This document shows, piece by piece, positions 54,201-61,781 of a DNA stretch of 64,000 bases. The stretch is from assembly GCA_922989275.2 (NCBI GenBank), contig OV277869.1, positions 3,091,190 to 3,155,189 on the forward strand. Reading direction: 5' to 3'. Made by a program: the position numbers and the translations under genes. The notes beneath the pieces were generated by a model. It saw nothing but the letters and a program-made list of their open reading frames with translations. It did no database searches and was not told the origin of the DNA. This stretch comes from Gari tellinella. Lineage: Eukaryota > Mollusca > Bivalvia > Cardiida > Psammobiidae. How positions within the stretch are numbered: position 1 is the first letter of the stretch; each line of letters opens with the position of its first letter.

Positions 54201-54938
54201 AATGAAACTATTGTCTTTGTTTTTAGGAATCCATCAAAGAAATCTTATTTAAAAAGTCTATCTTTACTTCATAGACTTTCTGTAGTATTGAAGTATTGAA
54301 GATAGTTGACAACTTAAAGCAGGTTGAAAGTAATGCAGAATGCACCAAGGCACATTCTGCTTTAAATTCAGCCTGCTTTTCAATATCACCGGATGGAAAC
54401 AAACTAGAAAATATTTCTTTTTATACATATTCATGGCTGTATAAATTGGAACTATCTTCTTCAGTGGAGGAATAAAGGCATAAAAGGGTGTATTTATGGG
54501 GTAATGGTTCAAAAAGACAATTAACCATGATAAGAATTAAAATAGGAAAATTACAGGAAATGTAGTCATTCTGTCTGTCTTTGCTTCAACCCATTACTCC
54601 ATAAATACACCTTTTTACACCTCTAATTTATTATTCCACTAAAGAAAATAATTCCACTTTATATAGTCATGAATATTCAGCATAAAAATAGTTTCTAGAC
54701 CTATGTAGATAGTAGCTTAAAGCAGGCTGAAAGTAAAGCAGAATGCGCCTTAAGGCGCATTCTGCTTTACTTTCAACCTGCTTTAAGTGGTCATGTGTAT
54801 CCAAAACTAGAAACAGGCTATGGGGAAATGGGTTAAGGAACATATTGTCATTCTGCCTGTTTTTGCTTTCAGGAACATATGCCTTATTTTCGTCGAAGAA
54901 TGGTTTACGAGATTGTAACAGGACAACTCTTGCAGTGA
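33287..54938 (+). CDS. SENP1: SENP1/2-type SUMO-specific protease, 19 exons, 650 aa
   Basis: Exons: 33287-33393, 35719-35789, 36166-36331, 36703-36769, 37290-37359, 38576-38667, 39811-39944, 40658-40803, 41814-41909, 44134-44179, 44639-44713, 45557-45641, 46821-46950, 48540-48682, 49596-49799, 50562-50641, 51350-51428, 53325-53420, 54873-54938. All are GT-AG; the sum of 1953 nt keeps one open frame. The N-terminal half has a basic nuclear signal (RKRKRP), the SENP-typical [12 protein letters not shown] and two SUMO-interaction-like stretches (LSIVQV, DDTVIEV). The Ulp1 domain (about 429-650) includes [20 protein letters not shown], His540 (HWCLA), Asp557 (YYDSMGG), Gln602 and Cys608 (GSDCGMF), ending [14 protein letters not shown]. 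The catalytic positions are close to those known for human SENP1. It matures SUMO precursors and deconjugates SUMO, mainly in the nucleus (family knowledge). Exon 18 is preceded by seven truncated duplicates. First-exon choice (no upstream exon) is the least certain part. Confidence 0.92.
33394..35718. other. SENP intron 1
   Basis: It holds an MITE-poor stretch (33394-35450) with inverted segments (for example 'ttttgacc'-type and GGGCCCACACTTTTAAAAAAT/ATGGCCCCATTTTTT near 34350-34390) and no gene I can support, then the family E element at 35451-35693. The short open frames near 34200-34440 lie across the GGGGCCCA-rich inverted segment and are not convincing. Confidence 0.45.
35451..35693. 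mobile_element. MITE family E
   Basis: Ends GGGGCCCGTTTCATAAAACT and ...AGTTTTATGAAAGGGGCCCC, long palindromic middle (TCCTGTCTTGTGACATCTCT and complement). It finishes only 26 bases before SENP exon 2, so the exon's branch point and pyrimidine tract abut the element. Confidence 0.83.
36894..37144. mobile_element. MITE family C (SENP intron 4)
   Basis: TTAACCCTTTCCCTCATAGA at the left, ...ATAATGGGTTAA at the right; palindrome CAGAATGTGCCTTTAGGCACATTCTG at the centre. Confidence 0.82.
37372..37818. mobile_element. Two family C MITEs in a row (SENP intron 5)
   Basis: Copy one about 37372-37622 and copy two about 37636-37816. Each has the GAAAGTAAAGCAGAATGCG palindrome. The second has lost its AT-rich left half. 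Confidence 0.78.
37926..38340. repeat. Family K fragment and repeat-like AT-rich sequence
   Basis: GGTGAGCGATTTAGGGCC and a GGCTCTTGT end match the right end of the family K elements at 42495-43860 and 58701-60494. The following sequence (repeated 'gaccttgacc' and 'cctatgtcc') looks repetitive but is not identified. Confidence 0.5.
38355..38930. mobile_element. Two family D MITEs flanking SENP exon 6
   Basis: Copy one 38355-38548 (CAGGGCTCTAGATAAG ... CTTATCTGGAGCCCTG) ends 27 bases before exon 6. Copy two about 38692-38929 has a duplicated hairpin (GAATCGTCTC/GAGACGATTC twice). Exon 6 (38576-38667) therefore sits in a 140-base gap between two inverted-repeat elements. Confidence 0.82.
38994..39150. 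mobile_element. MITE family C (left part)
   Basis: The palindrome CAGAATGTGCCCTAGGGCACATTCTG, preceded by CCCATTACCCCATATCCTGT. The 3' arm is short. Confidence 0.7.
39470..39720. mobile_element. MITE family H (SENP intron 6)
   Basis: A perfect hairpin CAAACAGTGTAGGCCCTGAT..CAGAGGGCTCCTTAAGGAGC at about 39543-39611, with arms CGTCATTTACAAACAGTG and TTTCAGGGGTGAATGAGTTA. Confidence 0.82.
39958..40115. mobile_element. MITE family D, left end truncated
   Basis: CACCAAACCCTATGGTGTTA and its complement flank the GAATCGTCTCTTCGAGACG hairpin; right end GCTGGAGCTCTGG. Confidence 0.75.
40182..40430 (-). mobile_element. tRNA-derived SINE-like repeat (minus orientation)
   Basis: Read on the minus strand it matches 63236-63430: box B-like GAGTTCAATTCACTG, then GGACCAAGTCCTTCGGATGA and a tail ACTAGAGAACTCTGTTGATA. 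It lies in SENP intron 7. Confidence 0.65.
40864..41062. mobile_element. MITE family F (SENP intron 8)
   Basis: TA-flanked, CAGCAAAACCTCTCATTTAC ... AAAAAGGTTTTGCTG; hairpin GTAAAACAGAAAGCTCC/AGCTTTCTGTTCTAC. Confidence 0.85.
41244..41446. mobile_element. MITE family F (SENP intron 8), second copy
   Basis: CAGTAAAACCTCTCTATAAC at the left; right end AATAGAGAGGTTTAAT is decayed. Perfect palindrome CAGAAAGCTCCTTAAGGAGC..CTG at the centre. Confidence 0.82.
41640..41785. mobile_element. MITE family D, left-truncated
   Basis: Hairpin around ATCGTCTCTGTGAGGCGATT; right end CTTATCTGGAGCTCTGG. It lies 28 bases before SENP exon 9. Confidence 0.72.
42295..42484. mobile_element. MITE family D
   Basis: Ends AGAGCTCCAGATAAGGGGAG and ACTTATCTTGAGCCTGG with the GAATCGTCTCTTCGAGACG hairpin. 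A family H half hairpin lies just before it (about 42186-42250). Confidence 0.8.
42495..43860. repeat. Family K element with seven tandem units of about 161 bp
   Basis: It starts AGCTCACCTGAGC..GGGGAGCTTTT and ends GTGAGCGATATCAGGGCC..CTCTTG. Inside, a unit beginning GTGTTTACACTCTAGAGGCC and closing GAAAATGCCATATTTAAC recurs near 42560, 42721, 42882, 43043, 43205, 43366 and 43525. Open frames across it are by-products of the repeat. It occupies most of SENP intron 9. Confidence 0.83.
43895..44079. mobile_element. MITE family D, shortened hairpin
   Basis: CAGGGCTCTAGATAAGGGGA ... CTTACCTGGAGCCCTG; the hairpin loop is reduced to ATTAGAATGGACGATTCTAAT. It ends 54 bases before exon 10. Confidence 0.8.
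44299..44491. mobile_element. MITE family D
   Basis: CAGGGCTCCAGATAAGGGGA ... AATTGGAGCCCTG, full hairpin. Confidence 0.82.
44908..45095. mobile_element. MITE family D
   Basis: AGAGCTCCAGATTAGAGGAG ... CTTTTATCTGGAGCCCTG. Confidence 0.8.
45706..45955. mobile_element. MITE family H (SENP intron 12)
   Basis: Hairpin CAAACAGTGAAGACCCAGAT..GGTCTTCACTGTTTG at about 45781-45848, arms as in 39470-39720. Confidence 0.8.
46120..46780. mobile_element. Two family C MITEs in a row (SENP intron 12)
   Basis: Copy one 46120-46371 with complete TTAACCCATTACCCCATAAA/GGTAATGGGTTAA ends. Copy two about 46436-46780 is diverged and carries an extra stretch (46665-46740). Confidence 0.78.
46974..47330. mobile_element. 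Tandem family D MITEs (SENP intron 13)
   Basis: Two hairpins (TAATCGTCTCGAAGAGACGA at about 47034; AAATCGTCTCGAAGAGACGA at about 47221) share duplicated flanks 'aaaactccc.attaagaa..ggtacagtcacc', showing a local segmental duplication of about 190 bases. Confidence 0.75.
47330..47885. mobile_element. Family D MITE interrupted by a family J MITE
   Basis: Family D runs CAGGGCTCCAGATTAGAGGG to CTCCTTATCTGGAGCTCTGA, split at 'tttttgaaata' by the J element at 47501-47858. Confidence 0.83.
47501..47858. mobile_element. MITE family J, complete, TA target duplication
   Basis: Ends CAGCGCTCCCTCTCTATAAC and ...GTAGAGAGAGAGCGCTG with TA on both sides. Its centre is a family A-type hairpin (CAAACAGCTTGAATCCAGAT and complement, about 47697-47763) framed by gtctgc/gcagac phrases. 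Confidence 0.87.
48749..48947. mobile_element. MITE family D (SENP intron 14)
   Basis: CAGGGCTCCAGATAAGAGGT ... AGCTTATCTGGTGCTCTGG. A nearly identical copy with the same unusual CTGGTGCTCTG end is at 49375-49567, implying a recent local duplication. Confidence 0.83.
49255..49567. mobile_element. Partial and complete family D MITEs (SENP intron 14)
   Basis: A right-half fragment lies at about 49262-49360 and a full copy at 49375-49567, ending 28 bases before exon 15 (start 49596). Confidence 0.8.
49800..50561. other. SENP intron 15
   Basis: Mostly unique AT-rich sequence. A family C fragment lies at about 50317-50516 (CCCATTACCCCATAGCCTGT, half palindrome). No other feature. Confidence 0.5.
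50844..51067. mobile_element. MITE family C (SENP intron 16)
   Basis: CCCATTACCCCATAAATATC ... GGCTATGGGGTTATGCGTTAA, palindrome CAGAATGCGCCTTAAAGCGCATTCTG. Confidence 0.8.
51458..52195. mobile_element. Family C MITE interrupted by other inverted repeats (SENP intron 17)
   Basis: The family C left part starts at about 51458 (TTAACCCTTTCCCCCAAAGA) and its palindrome and right end are at about 52075-52195. Between them are a large palindrome at 51538-51690 and unique sequence. Confidence 0.7.
51538..51690. repeat. Long near-perfect palindrome (about 75-base arms)
   Basis: The arms run from AAGGAATAATTCGAATATTT to a centre GAAACCGCGAAGCGGTTTC, with only a few mismatches and a 1-base difference in the A/T runs (AAAAAAAAACCTGGTCA and TGACCAGGTTTTTTTTT). 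Confidence 0.88.
52597..53420 (+). repeat. Tandem array of eight copies of the SENP catalytic-cysteine exon (104-bp period)
   Basis: Copies start at 52597, 52701, 52805, 52909, 53013, 53117, 53221 and 53325, exactly 104 bases apart. Each has a 3' splice site (TTTGTTTCAG or TTTGTTTTAG) and then 22 codons reading [26 protein letters not shown]. In copies 1-7 the coding stretch runs into TGTAGTTTCTGA (Cys-Ser-Phe-stop). Only copy 8 continues with [10 protein letters not shown] to a CAG|GTAAAC donor. The unit is the first 66 bases of the exon plus 38 bases of upstream intron. All eight keep the catalytic cysteine codon. Copy 8 alone has TGC, GGT and TAC where the others have TGT, GGC and TAT. Confidence 0.95.
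53453..53661. mobile_element. MITE family E (SENP intron 18)
   Basis: GTGCCCGTTTCATAAAATTA ... AGTTTTATGAAACGGGCTCC, palindromic middle as in the other family E copies. It begins 33 bases after the catalytic exon. Confidence 0.78.
53661..53855. mobile_element. MITE family D (SENP intron 18)
   Basis: CAGGGCTCTAGATAAGAGGG ... CATATCTGGGGCCATAG with a GAATTGTCTCTTTGAGACAATTC hairpin. It directly abuts the family E element. Confidence 0.8.
54055..54836. mobile_element. Three family C MITEs in a row (SENP intron 18)
   Basis: Copies lie at about 54055-54190 (partial), 54265-54510 (diverged) and 54586-54836 (complete, AACCCATTACTCCATAAATA ... GGAAATGGGTTAA). The last ends about 36 bases before the final exon. 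Confidence 0.78.
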
Positions 54939-55246
54939 CACTGGCTGGATCCTGGCTTTGGTTGTTAATGACTTCATGGATCTCCTTATCTCACAGTGTG
55001 TGCAGGGATACAGGCTCATTCGTAAAGTTTAGGGGGCTCAACTGGGTCCCTAAAGTGAATAATTAAAGGGTCTAGCTGCTACCTCACGGGCCTATCGGCA
55101 CAAAAAAGTATCACTTAATATGTCAATGAAGAACGTGGTCAAACTTAAATACTGTTTGCATTATTCTGCTTTATTTATACTGCTTTATTCTGGACAAAAA
55201 TAGTGTAGAAATAAAAAAATTCAACATTAAGTGGTCACCTGTCTTA
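54939..55246. other. SENP 3' untranslated region and downstream sequence
   Basis: Sequence after the TGA at 54936-54938 is MITE-free to about 55140. ATTAAAG at about 55062 is a possible weak polyadenylation signal. A family C fragment (CATTAAGTGGTCACCTGTCT) precedes the next element. Confidence 0.45.
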
Positions 55247-55778
55247 AAGAGGCTCGCAACCGGATTTAGCATTAAAAATAGTAATTTGTAAATATATGTA
55301 AAATGCTTATTTAAATGGGTAAGATTTAGTTTAGGATAATAAATTCTGTTAAAAAATGCATTTAAAAAAAAAAAAAAAGAAGAAGCTGTGGTGGGATTCG
55401 AACCCGTGACCCTCCATGCGGAGACAAACATGAAAAAAAAGGAAACGCCTTTACCCACGTGGCTACAGGCGCTCTCTATCTATATGCAAGCGAATTAACG
55501 TACTTCACTGGTAGCGATTGATAGTACATTATTCAGCTTGGGTTTATGTCTGAGCCTGTGTAGAGAAGCAACAACAACAACTATACCGTCTACTAACGCT
55601 ATAGAAAAACGATGGAAAATATCTAGAAAAAAACTAAGATTCGGTGACGATTCTTGAGACTTTTTTTTGGACTGATCATATTTTTTTAATGTCAGAAGCC
55701 AAATAATGCCACAAATTTGCTTTTATTTGAGTATTTTATTTTATTTTGACAAGTACACCATCCGGTTGCGAGTCCCTT
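55247..55778. mobile_element. tRNA-bearing MITE (family I), second copy, inside family C remnant
   Basis: Ends AAGAGGCTCGCAACCGGATT and the complement of AAGGGACTCGCAACCGGATG, with TA on both sides (55245-55246, 55779-55780). The sequence from about 55590 to 55778 is almost identical to 8060-8226. A minus-strand box B (GGTTCGAATCCCACC) is at about 55390-55405. Confidence 0.85.
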
Positions 55779-56205
55779 TAAGATGTATTTATAATGTTGT
55801 TTTGAACACTGAAACTACCTGGGCCCCTCAAAGACCATACCTGGAAGCCTGCAATACTTCCAGTTGCCATTGGTAACAGTGGTTGCCATAGTCAAGAATG
55901 AAGTCTGTATCCCTGGTTTGTGTTTCAAAGGAAGAAGAGTGTTGTGCGGGGACATTTTCATATTGGTAGGAAGAAGACTGTTGTGCGGGGACATTCCCAT
56001 GTTGTAATTCTGCTCAGGACGTTCTAGCAGGCTAGTCATGTGATACGAAGAGCTGTAGATCTGACTCTAGAGATGGCTCGCACTAAACACAAGGACAAAA
56101 GCAATGTGGACAGTTTCAATCTATTCTACTATGAGTGCCCTTGGGTACCACTACCATTGGTACTCCTACTTATTAGTGGTACAAATATGAAGACATTATG
56201 TCAGC
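55779..56205. other. Unassigned sequence with short direct repeats
   Basis: Two near-identical 45-base units (GAAGAAGAGTGTTGTGCGGG / GAAGAAGACTGTTGTGCGGG, followed by GACATT) lie at about 55929-56000. An open stretch around 56040-56190 has no recognisable homology or clear splice sites. Confidence 0.4.
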
Positions 56206-56206
56206 T

Positions 56207-56465
56207 TAACCCATTACCCCATAAATATGCCATTTTACGCCTTAAATTATTCCTCCACTGTAAAAAAAAATAGCTTCACTTAAACTTTACACAGTCATGA
56301 ATGTGTGTCATAAAAAATACTTTGTATATCCTAGTAGGTAGCTTAAAGCAGGCTGAAAGTAAAGCAGGATGCGCATTAAGGCGCATTCTGCTTTACTTTC
56401 AACCTGCTTTAAGTCGTTACCTATCTTCAATACTAGAAACAGACTATTGGGTATTGTTACGTAAT
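56207..56465. mobile_element. MITE family C
   Basis: TTAACCCATTACCCCATAAA at the left; palindrome ...GCGCATTAAGGCGCATTCTG; decayed right end. The region 56590-56670 after it holds a diverged family J end (ACAGTGCTTCCTCTCTACAA). Confidence 0.78.
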
Positions 56466-56793
56466 AGGTGAAACAAGATGAAAGAAACAGAAAACTCCAG
56501 CAGAACCTTTCTACATTCTTTACTTTCATCCTACTCTAAAACAGTCGCCAGTCTTTATCACTCTCACTTTACCCAATTTATCTCTTGTTTACAATACAGT
56601 GCTTCCTCTCTACAAAGTCATCCAATGGGAGACACAGATTGTGTGTGTTGTTCATAGGGAGGGAAAAACTAAGACTTGGCTTACATTTGCAAACAGCCTG
56701 AGGTAATGCAGTGTCTGATCTGTGATGAGTTCAGTAAAGAAATCGATGGTCGTCAATGGCTATCTATTGTGAGTTGGCTACCGGTCTGAAATA

Positions 56794-57013
56794 CAGTGGA
56801 GAAAGAGTAATTCTTTCGTTCAAACGCAATGAAATATAGAAAATGACAACATTTTGCGATTCAGACTACCAGTTTTAATATAAGTGGCAAACAGTTTGGA
56901 GCCTGATCAGACGCCGGGTTACCCGGCGTCTGATCTGGCTCCAAACTGTTTGCAATGAAAATAATAGTTTAAGCGTAACCGGGGTTAATTGGAAAGAAAA
57001 CGTTTTCTCTACT
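56794..57013. mobile_element. MITE family B
   Basis: CAGTGGAGAAAGAGTAATTC ... CGTTTTCTCTACTT, hairpin GTTTGGAGCCTGATCAGACG at about 56889-56954. Confidence 0.75.
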
Positions 57014-58469
57014 TAACTCTGCACGCTGCACACGGGGCACAAACGGCAAACCTAAACAGCAAACAATGGTAATTGAACACGCTACTGGATTCAAGCTGTT
57101 TCTGAATTTCAAAATTTTCTTCGAGGAGGACCCCCTAAACCCCAACTTTCATAACAGGTGTATTGGAACAATTACATTGTGATTATAAAAATTGAAAGTA
57201 ACTACTTGCTGATGGTTGTGAAAATGAAGGCCACAAAAAATGTAATGTGGAAGGAGAAATTGCATGCTCTCGTGAAATGTAATGTTATTCGCATTTTGTT
57301 AGGTCAGGGAAATTTGAAATTGGTCAGGCAATTTTGGTCTGCAATTTTTGTGGGAACCCTGTAAAAGCGTTAGACATAATTGTCCTGTTTAGGGAACTGC
57401 GGCAAGGGTTGTTGTAAGGAGAGAGTCGTTGAAGGGAAGGAGTACTGTATTAGGGAATCTGAATTCTGTGATAACATTTGCAAACAGTTTGGATCCGGAT
57501 GAGGTTCTGAGTGACTTAATATTTCATCTGGATCCAAACAGTTTGAAACTGTGATGGAATAATACATGTCTCCACCTACAAATTCTGTTTAACCAATTAC
57601 CGCCATAAATATGCCTTTATCGCAGTTTTGTTTTTCAAAGAATAAGTGCTTCACTCAGAATTTTTCATTATTTAGATTTTTATGTTCATGTGTACATACT
57701 TACATCTCATCTCATCTCACCTACATAATTATGATCTAGAATAGCTGTATATATGTATATACTTTGATACATAGAAGTTTGCTGTAAATATGGTTGGGAC
57801 GAGTATGAATGTTAATAAATGTTTCAATGTCGGTTAAGTTAACCCTTTCACCCATATTTTGTTTGCAGTGTTTAAAACAAGAGATTGTTTTAAGCAGGCT
57901 GAAAGTCGAGCATATCACTCCTTTAGGAGGTTTCTGTGTTACTTTCATCCTGCTTTAAGCTACCATGTGAAGGAGCTTTTTGCCTAATTTCAGCCTCATT
58001 TAAGCATCAACTTGTCAGGTGTATATGTTTTCCAGATCAATGAAAACACCCCTAAACACATTTGATAGGAAAAATAGCTAAAAGTGTCAAAGGGCATTTT
58101 GAGGAGGGAAATGGTTAAATGTGTTTTAAACACTATCAGACTTGGTTTACTCTTTCAAAACAGTTTTGTTTATTGGGAAAGAGTAGGGACATGAACGCAT
58201 TGATTTGCCTTCAACAGTCGGAATAATCAGACCTCATCTTTGATTGTTTTGTATCTGTAACTATTATTCTGTATAAATTTTTTAATGGACAATAGTAATT
58301 ATTTTCCAAATGCCAAATAAAAGTTGAAGGTTTGTAACTGAACAAGGTGAAAAGTTGTTGGACATCCATCCATGTCCTATGGCCACACTTTAGTTGGATT
58401 TGTCTAACATTAGTCTACTTTCTTCTCATAATGAACTGTTTTCCATATTTGGTAAGCCGTTGTAAAAAT
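57014..58469. other. No gene supported; decayed hairpin elements
   Basis: A family A-like hairpin with a TA-rich loop lies at about 57480-57546 (GTTTGGATCCGGATGAGG arms). A diverged family C/F-like element lies at about 57840-58116 (GGCTGAAAGTCG ... CTTTCATCCTGC). The remainder is AT-rich. Confidence 0.45.
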
Positions 58470-58686
58470 TAACCCATTCCCCGTAGCCTGTTGCTACCAT
58501 TAAAGACAAATAACTGTTTAAAGCTGGTTGAAAGCATTCTGCTTTACCTTCAACCTGCTTTAGGCTACCATCATCTAGGAAAAAGAAAATATTTCATATG
58601 GTTCATATTCATGAATGTATAAAGAAAATAAATATAAAATCTTCTTCAGTTGAGGTAAAGGTGTATTTATGGGGTTATGGGTTAAG
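58470..58686. mobile_element. MITE family C, shortened
   Basis: TTAACCCATTCCCCGTAGCC ... GGGGTTATGGGTTAA; the palindrome has lost most of one arm (GGTTGAAAGCATTCTGCTTT). Confidence 0.75.
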
Positions 58687-59219
58687 ATTATAGATTTTTA
58701 GCTCACCTGCCAATGTGAGCTTTTAGGATCGCTGGATGTCCGTCGTCCGACCGTCCACAATTGGTTCTTTAACACTCTAGCAGCTACAAATATCATCCAA
58801 TCTTCATGAAACTTGATCACAATGTTGGTCTAGTAGAAATCTAGGCCAAGTTCGAATGTGGGTCATGTTGGGTCAAAAACTAGGTCACTAGGTCAAATCA
58901 TTGAAAAACCTTGTTAACACTCTAGAGGCTACAAATCTCATTGGATCTTGATGAAACTTGGTCAGAATGTTTGTCTCATTGATATCTAGGTCAAGTTCGA
59001 ATATAGGTCATGTCCGGTCAAAAACTTGGTCACTAGGTCAAATCATAGAAAAACCTTGTTATTGTTGTGTTTTATTAACCTGTCAAAATTTTAATAATTA
59101 AACGCTGGTTGAACACGCTATATTTAGCTTCGGTCGATATCGGTTATTTCCGTTACGTTTTACGGGTAGGTCTTGGTTAAAACATAAAGTTCATATTTAG
59201 AATAAGATTTGGATACCTA

Positions 59220-59297
59220 TATGTCTTCGTGATCGAGACAGTACAGTAGTATTATGCTTAGTACATGTATGGTCATGGGTTCGATACCCAGCGGAGG
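59220..59297 (+). ncRNA. tRNA-like sequence, left arm of the 905-bp element
   Basis: Box B-like GGTTCGATACCC with a terminal stem-like CCAGCGGAGG follows a poorer box A region (GATCGAGACAGTACAGTAGT). Probably degenerate. Confidence 0.4.
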
Positions 59298-59726
59298 ATT
59301 TGTTTTATTATTATCTTTATTATTTGGTGATTACGTGTCTGCAAGAAGGAGAAGAAGAATTGATTGAAATCTCTTTGGATCTGATTTATGTATCATATTC
59401 ATACACGAAGAGTGTACCTATACACCTGTCCCATACAAACAGTGAATACCACGATCAGAAGGTTCATTTGAGCCCTTTGATCAGAGATACACTGCTTGTC
59501 ATTTAGTTGTCATGCATTGACTAGAATTAATTGCAACCTGGAAGAGTCAATTAAAGTTTTGAGTGATAAATGAGTTAAGGCATTTGTTATCTAGGTTTGA
59601 GAGAACACATCGGGTCACATTTAACATACATTTAAACCTTTAAATAGTGCACATTTTGTATTAAAGATCATAATGTTGAACAATTGAAGTAAACTGTTTG
59701 AGAAAAAAAAATGTAATAAAAAAAAA

Positions 59727-59815
59727 GAAATGAAATCTAACGGGGATCGAACCCGCAACCTTTCATTCATTTACAAGTATCCGTATTCGCTACCAACTGC
59801 TCTAACTCGATTATT
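59727..59815 (-). ncRNA. tRNA-like sequence, right arm of the 905-bp element
   Basis: On the minus strand, box A-like TTAGAGCAGTTGGTAGCG and box B-like GGTTCGATCCCCG are correctly spaced apart from an AT-rich insertion. This is a better match to a tRNA than the left-arm copy. Confidence 0.5.
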
Positions 59816-60500
59816 GATTGTAATTCGACACAGAATGCACAATATCCTTCATATCAGTTCCTATCCGTAAATCAAAACGGAAAGTATCGACTTCATACCG
59901 AAGCTAAATATATCCTTTCCGTGACGTATGCATATTCACCTTTTGACAGGTCAATAAAACCAAACAATAACACTCTTGAGGCTTTAAATTTCATCTGATC
60001 TTTATGCAACTTGGTCAGAATGTTTGCCTAATTGATACCTAGGTCAAGTTCGAATATGGGTCAATTTGAGTAAAAACTAGGTCACTAGGTCAAATCATAG
60101 GGAAAACTTGTTAACACTCTAGATGCTACAACTCTCATTGGATTTTAATGAATTTTGCTCAACATGTTTGCCTCATTGATATCTAGCTCAGTTAATTTTG
60201 AATGATGTCTGGTTGAAAACTAGGTCACTATGTCAAATCAAAGAAAAACAGTGTTAACCTTTTCGAAGTTACAAATCTCACTAGATCTGCATGAAATATT
60301 GTCAGAATTTTTGCCTACATCAAATCTAGGTCAAAATCAATCCTTTCAAAAACTAGGTCAAATCATAGGAAAATCTTGTTTACACTCTAGAGGTTGATTG
60401 TGGGTTGATTGTGGCCAGTCATAATCTAGGTCACTATAGGTCAAGTTTGCCATGGTGTACCTTGTGAGCGATTTAGGGCCATAGTGGCCCTTGTCATAGT

Positions 60501-60972
60501 GGCAGGCCTTCAACCGTTCCTACTTTTCTTTACTTTTCCTACTTTTTTCCTACTTTTTGATCACCTTCTTACTTATTCCTATTTTTCTACCCAAACCTCC
60601 TACTACTCCTACTTTTTGCCTAATAAGTCTTCAAGCCCCCTCAGAATGACCTAGGATGCAGGAAATGAAGCGCTTGATTTCAAAAATTTCCTGGGGAGTG
60701 CCCCCTACACCTGTTGGATCAGCTCTTTGGTTTGTTAAACCAAATTACATGTATAACTAAAGAATAAAATTTGTCTTTCGGTGAGAATATCTTTCATATA
60801 AGATTGTAGTGTGCTTCAATTTCTATGAGCACAATTGATCCATATGTTATTTTGTACATATTTGTATCAACACAGTTCCTACTATTAAGTGGAAAATTTT
60901 TCTACTTTTTCGTACTTTTCCCCTTAAAAACCTCCTACTTTTTGCATTGAGACCAGTTGAAGACCTGTAGTG
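60501..60972. repeat. Element rich in 'CCTACTTTT' with inverted ends
   Basis: Begins GGCAGGCCTTCAACCG and ends CCAGTTGAAGACCTGTA, roughly complementary. The interior has many CTACTTTT words at both ends (60525-60620 and 60875-60945). Type unknown. Confidence 0.5.
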
Positions 60973-60975
60973 ATC

Positions 60976-61219
60976 AGGGGCCCGTTTCATAAAACTTCTT
61001 ACGACAAATGTTGTCGTAAGTCAGATTATAAAAATCTCAATTATAATTTGTTTCTCCATCTAATCCTGTCTTGTGACATCTTTTTGGAATCGTCTTGAAA
61101 AGACGATTCCAAAAAGATGTCACAAGACAGGATTATATAGAGAAATAAGAAGTAATATGTATTTTAAAGATTTGACTTACGACAACATTATTCGTAAGAT
61201 GTTTTATGAAACGGGCCCT
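60976..61219. mobile_element. MITE family E
   Basis: GGGGCCCGTTTCATAAAACT ... GATGTTTTATGAAACGGGCCC, perfect palindrome over the TCTTGTGACATCTTTTTGGA region. Confidence 0.83.
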
Positions 61220-61227
61220 GAGTTTTA

Positions 61228-61345
61228 TACAGTGCTCCCTCCCTACAACAATAATTCCTTCCTTACAACATTTCTTGTCGCTTTTCTAAATAAGACGATT
61301 ATGTCTAACTCTTTCACTGCTGCAATACTGTCTGCTTCAAATTGT
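61228..61345. mobile_element. MITE family J, left part only
   Basis: ACAGTGCTCCCTCCCTACAA matches the J terminus; truncated before the hairpin. Confidence 0.6.
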
Positions 61346-61451
61346 TGTCTGCTGTTTTAGCTCGCCTGCCAGCAGGTAGTGTCACGCTGAGGAAGTTTGA
61401 TTATCCTGTGTCCATTCTGAGGGTATTAAGTTTCCCTCTGAACAGCACATA

Positions 61452-61711
61452 CAGTGGAGAAAACGTTTTTCTTTCCCAATAAACGCATTTATGGTAAAAC
61501 TGTTATTTTAATTGCAATCAGTTTGGAGCCAGATCAGATGCCAGATCAGATGCCAGATCAGATGCCAGATAATCCGGCGTCTTATCAGGCTCCAAACTGT
61601 TTGCCACTCAGATTAAATTTAATAATCAGGATTGTCAGAAGTTATCATTTTCTCCATTTTAATGCAATTTGCGTTTGTGTTTAAATGGAAAGAATAACGT
61701 TTTCTCCACTG
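61452..61711. mobile_element. MITE family B with tripled 12-mer in the hairpin
   Basis: TA-flanked, CAGTGGAGAAAACGTTTTTC ... CGTTTTCTCCACTG. One hairpin arm has GCCAGATCAGAT three times, so the stem is asymmetric. Confidence 0.83.
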
Positions 61712-61781
61712 TACAGTCTGTCTCCCGTTAAGTGTCATAAAGAGATTAAGCACTGTATATGAATATTTCAGTAGGAGAAGG

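Larger units (their letters stand above)
59063..59967. mobile_element. 905-bp foldback element with tRNA-like sequences in both arms, TA target duplication
   Basis: Ends TTGTTGTGTTTTATTAACCT and the complement of TTGTTTGGTTTTATTGACCT, each followed by GTCAAAA; TA on both sides (59061-59062, 59968-59969). A second inverted pair further in (TATATTTAGCTTCGGT with ACCGAAGCTAAATATA) extends the arms. No coding capacity is seen. It carries tRNA-like boxes at 59220-59297 (+) and 59727-59815 (-). Confidence 0.83.
58701..60494. repeat. Family K element, interrupted by a 905-bp insertion
   Basis: Starts GCTCACCTGCCAATGTGAGC and ends GTGAGCGATTTAGGGCCATA..GGCCCTTGT, like 42495-43860. Its internal units (TTAACACTCTAGAGGCTACA, GTCAAAAACTAGGTCACTAG) repeat with a period near 150. 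The insertion is at 59063-59967. Confidence 0.8.

Noticed and set aside
56040..56273. 77-codon open frame after the SENP gene
   Set aside because: Its second half enters a family C MITE and the first half shows no homology or clear splice sites.
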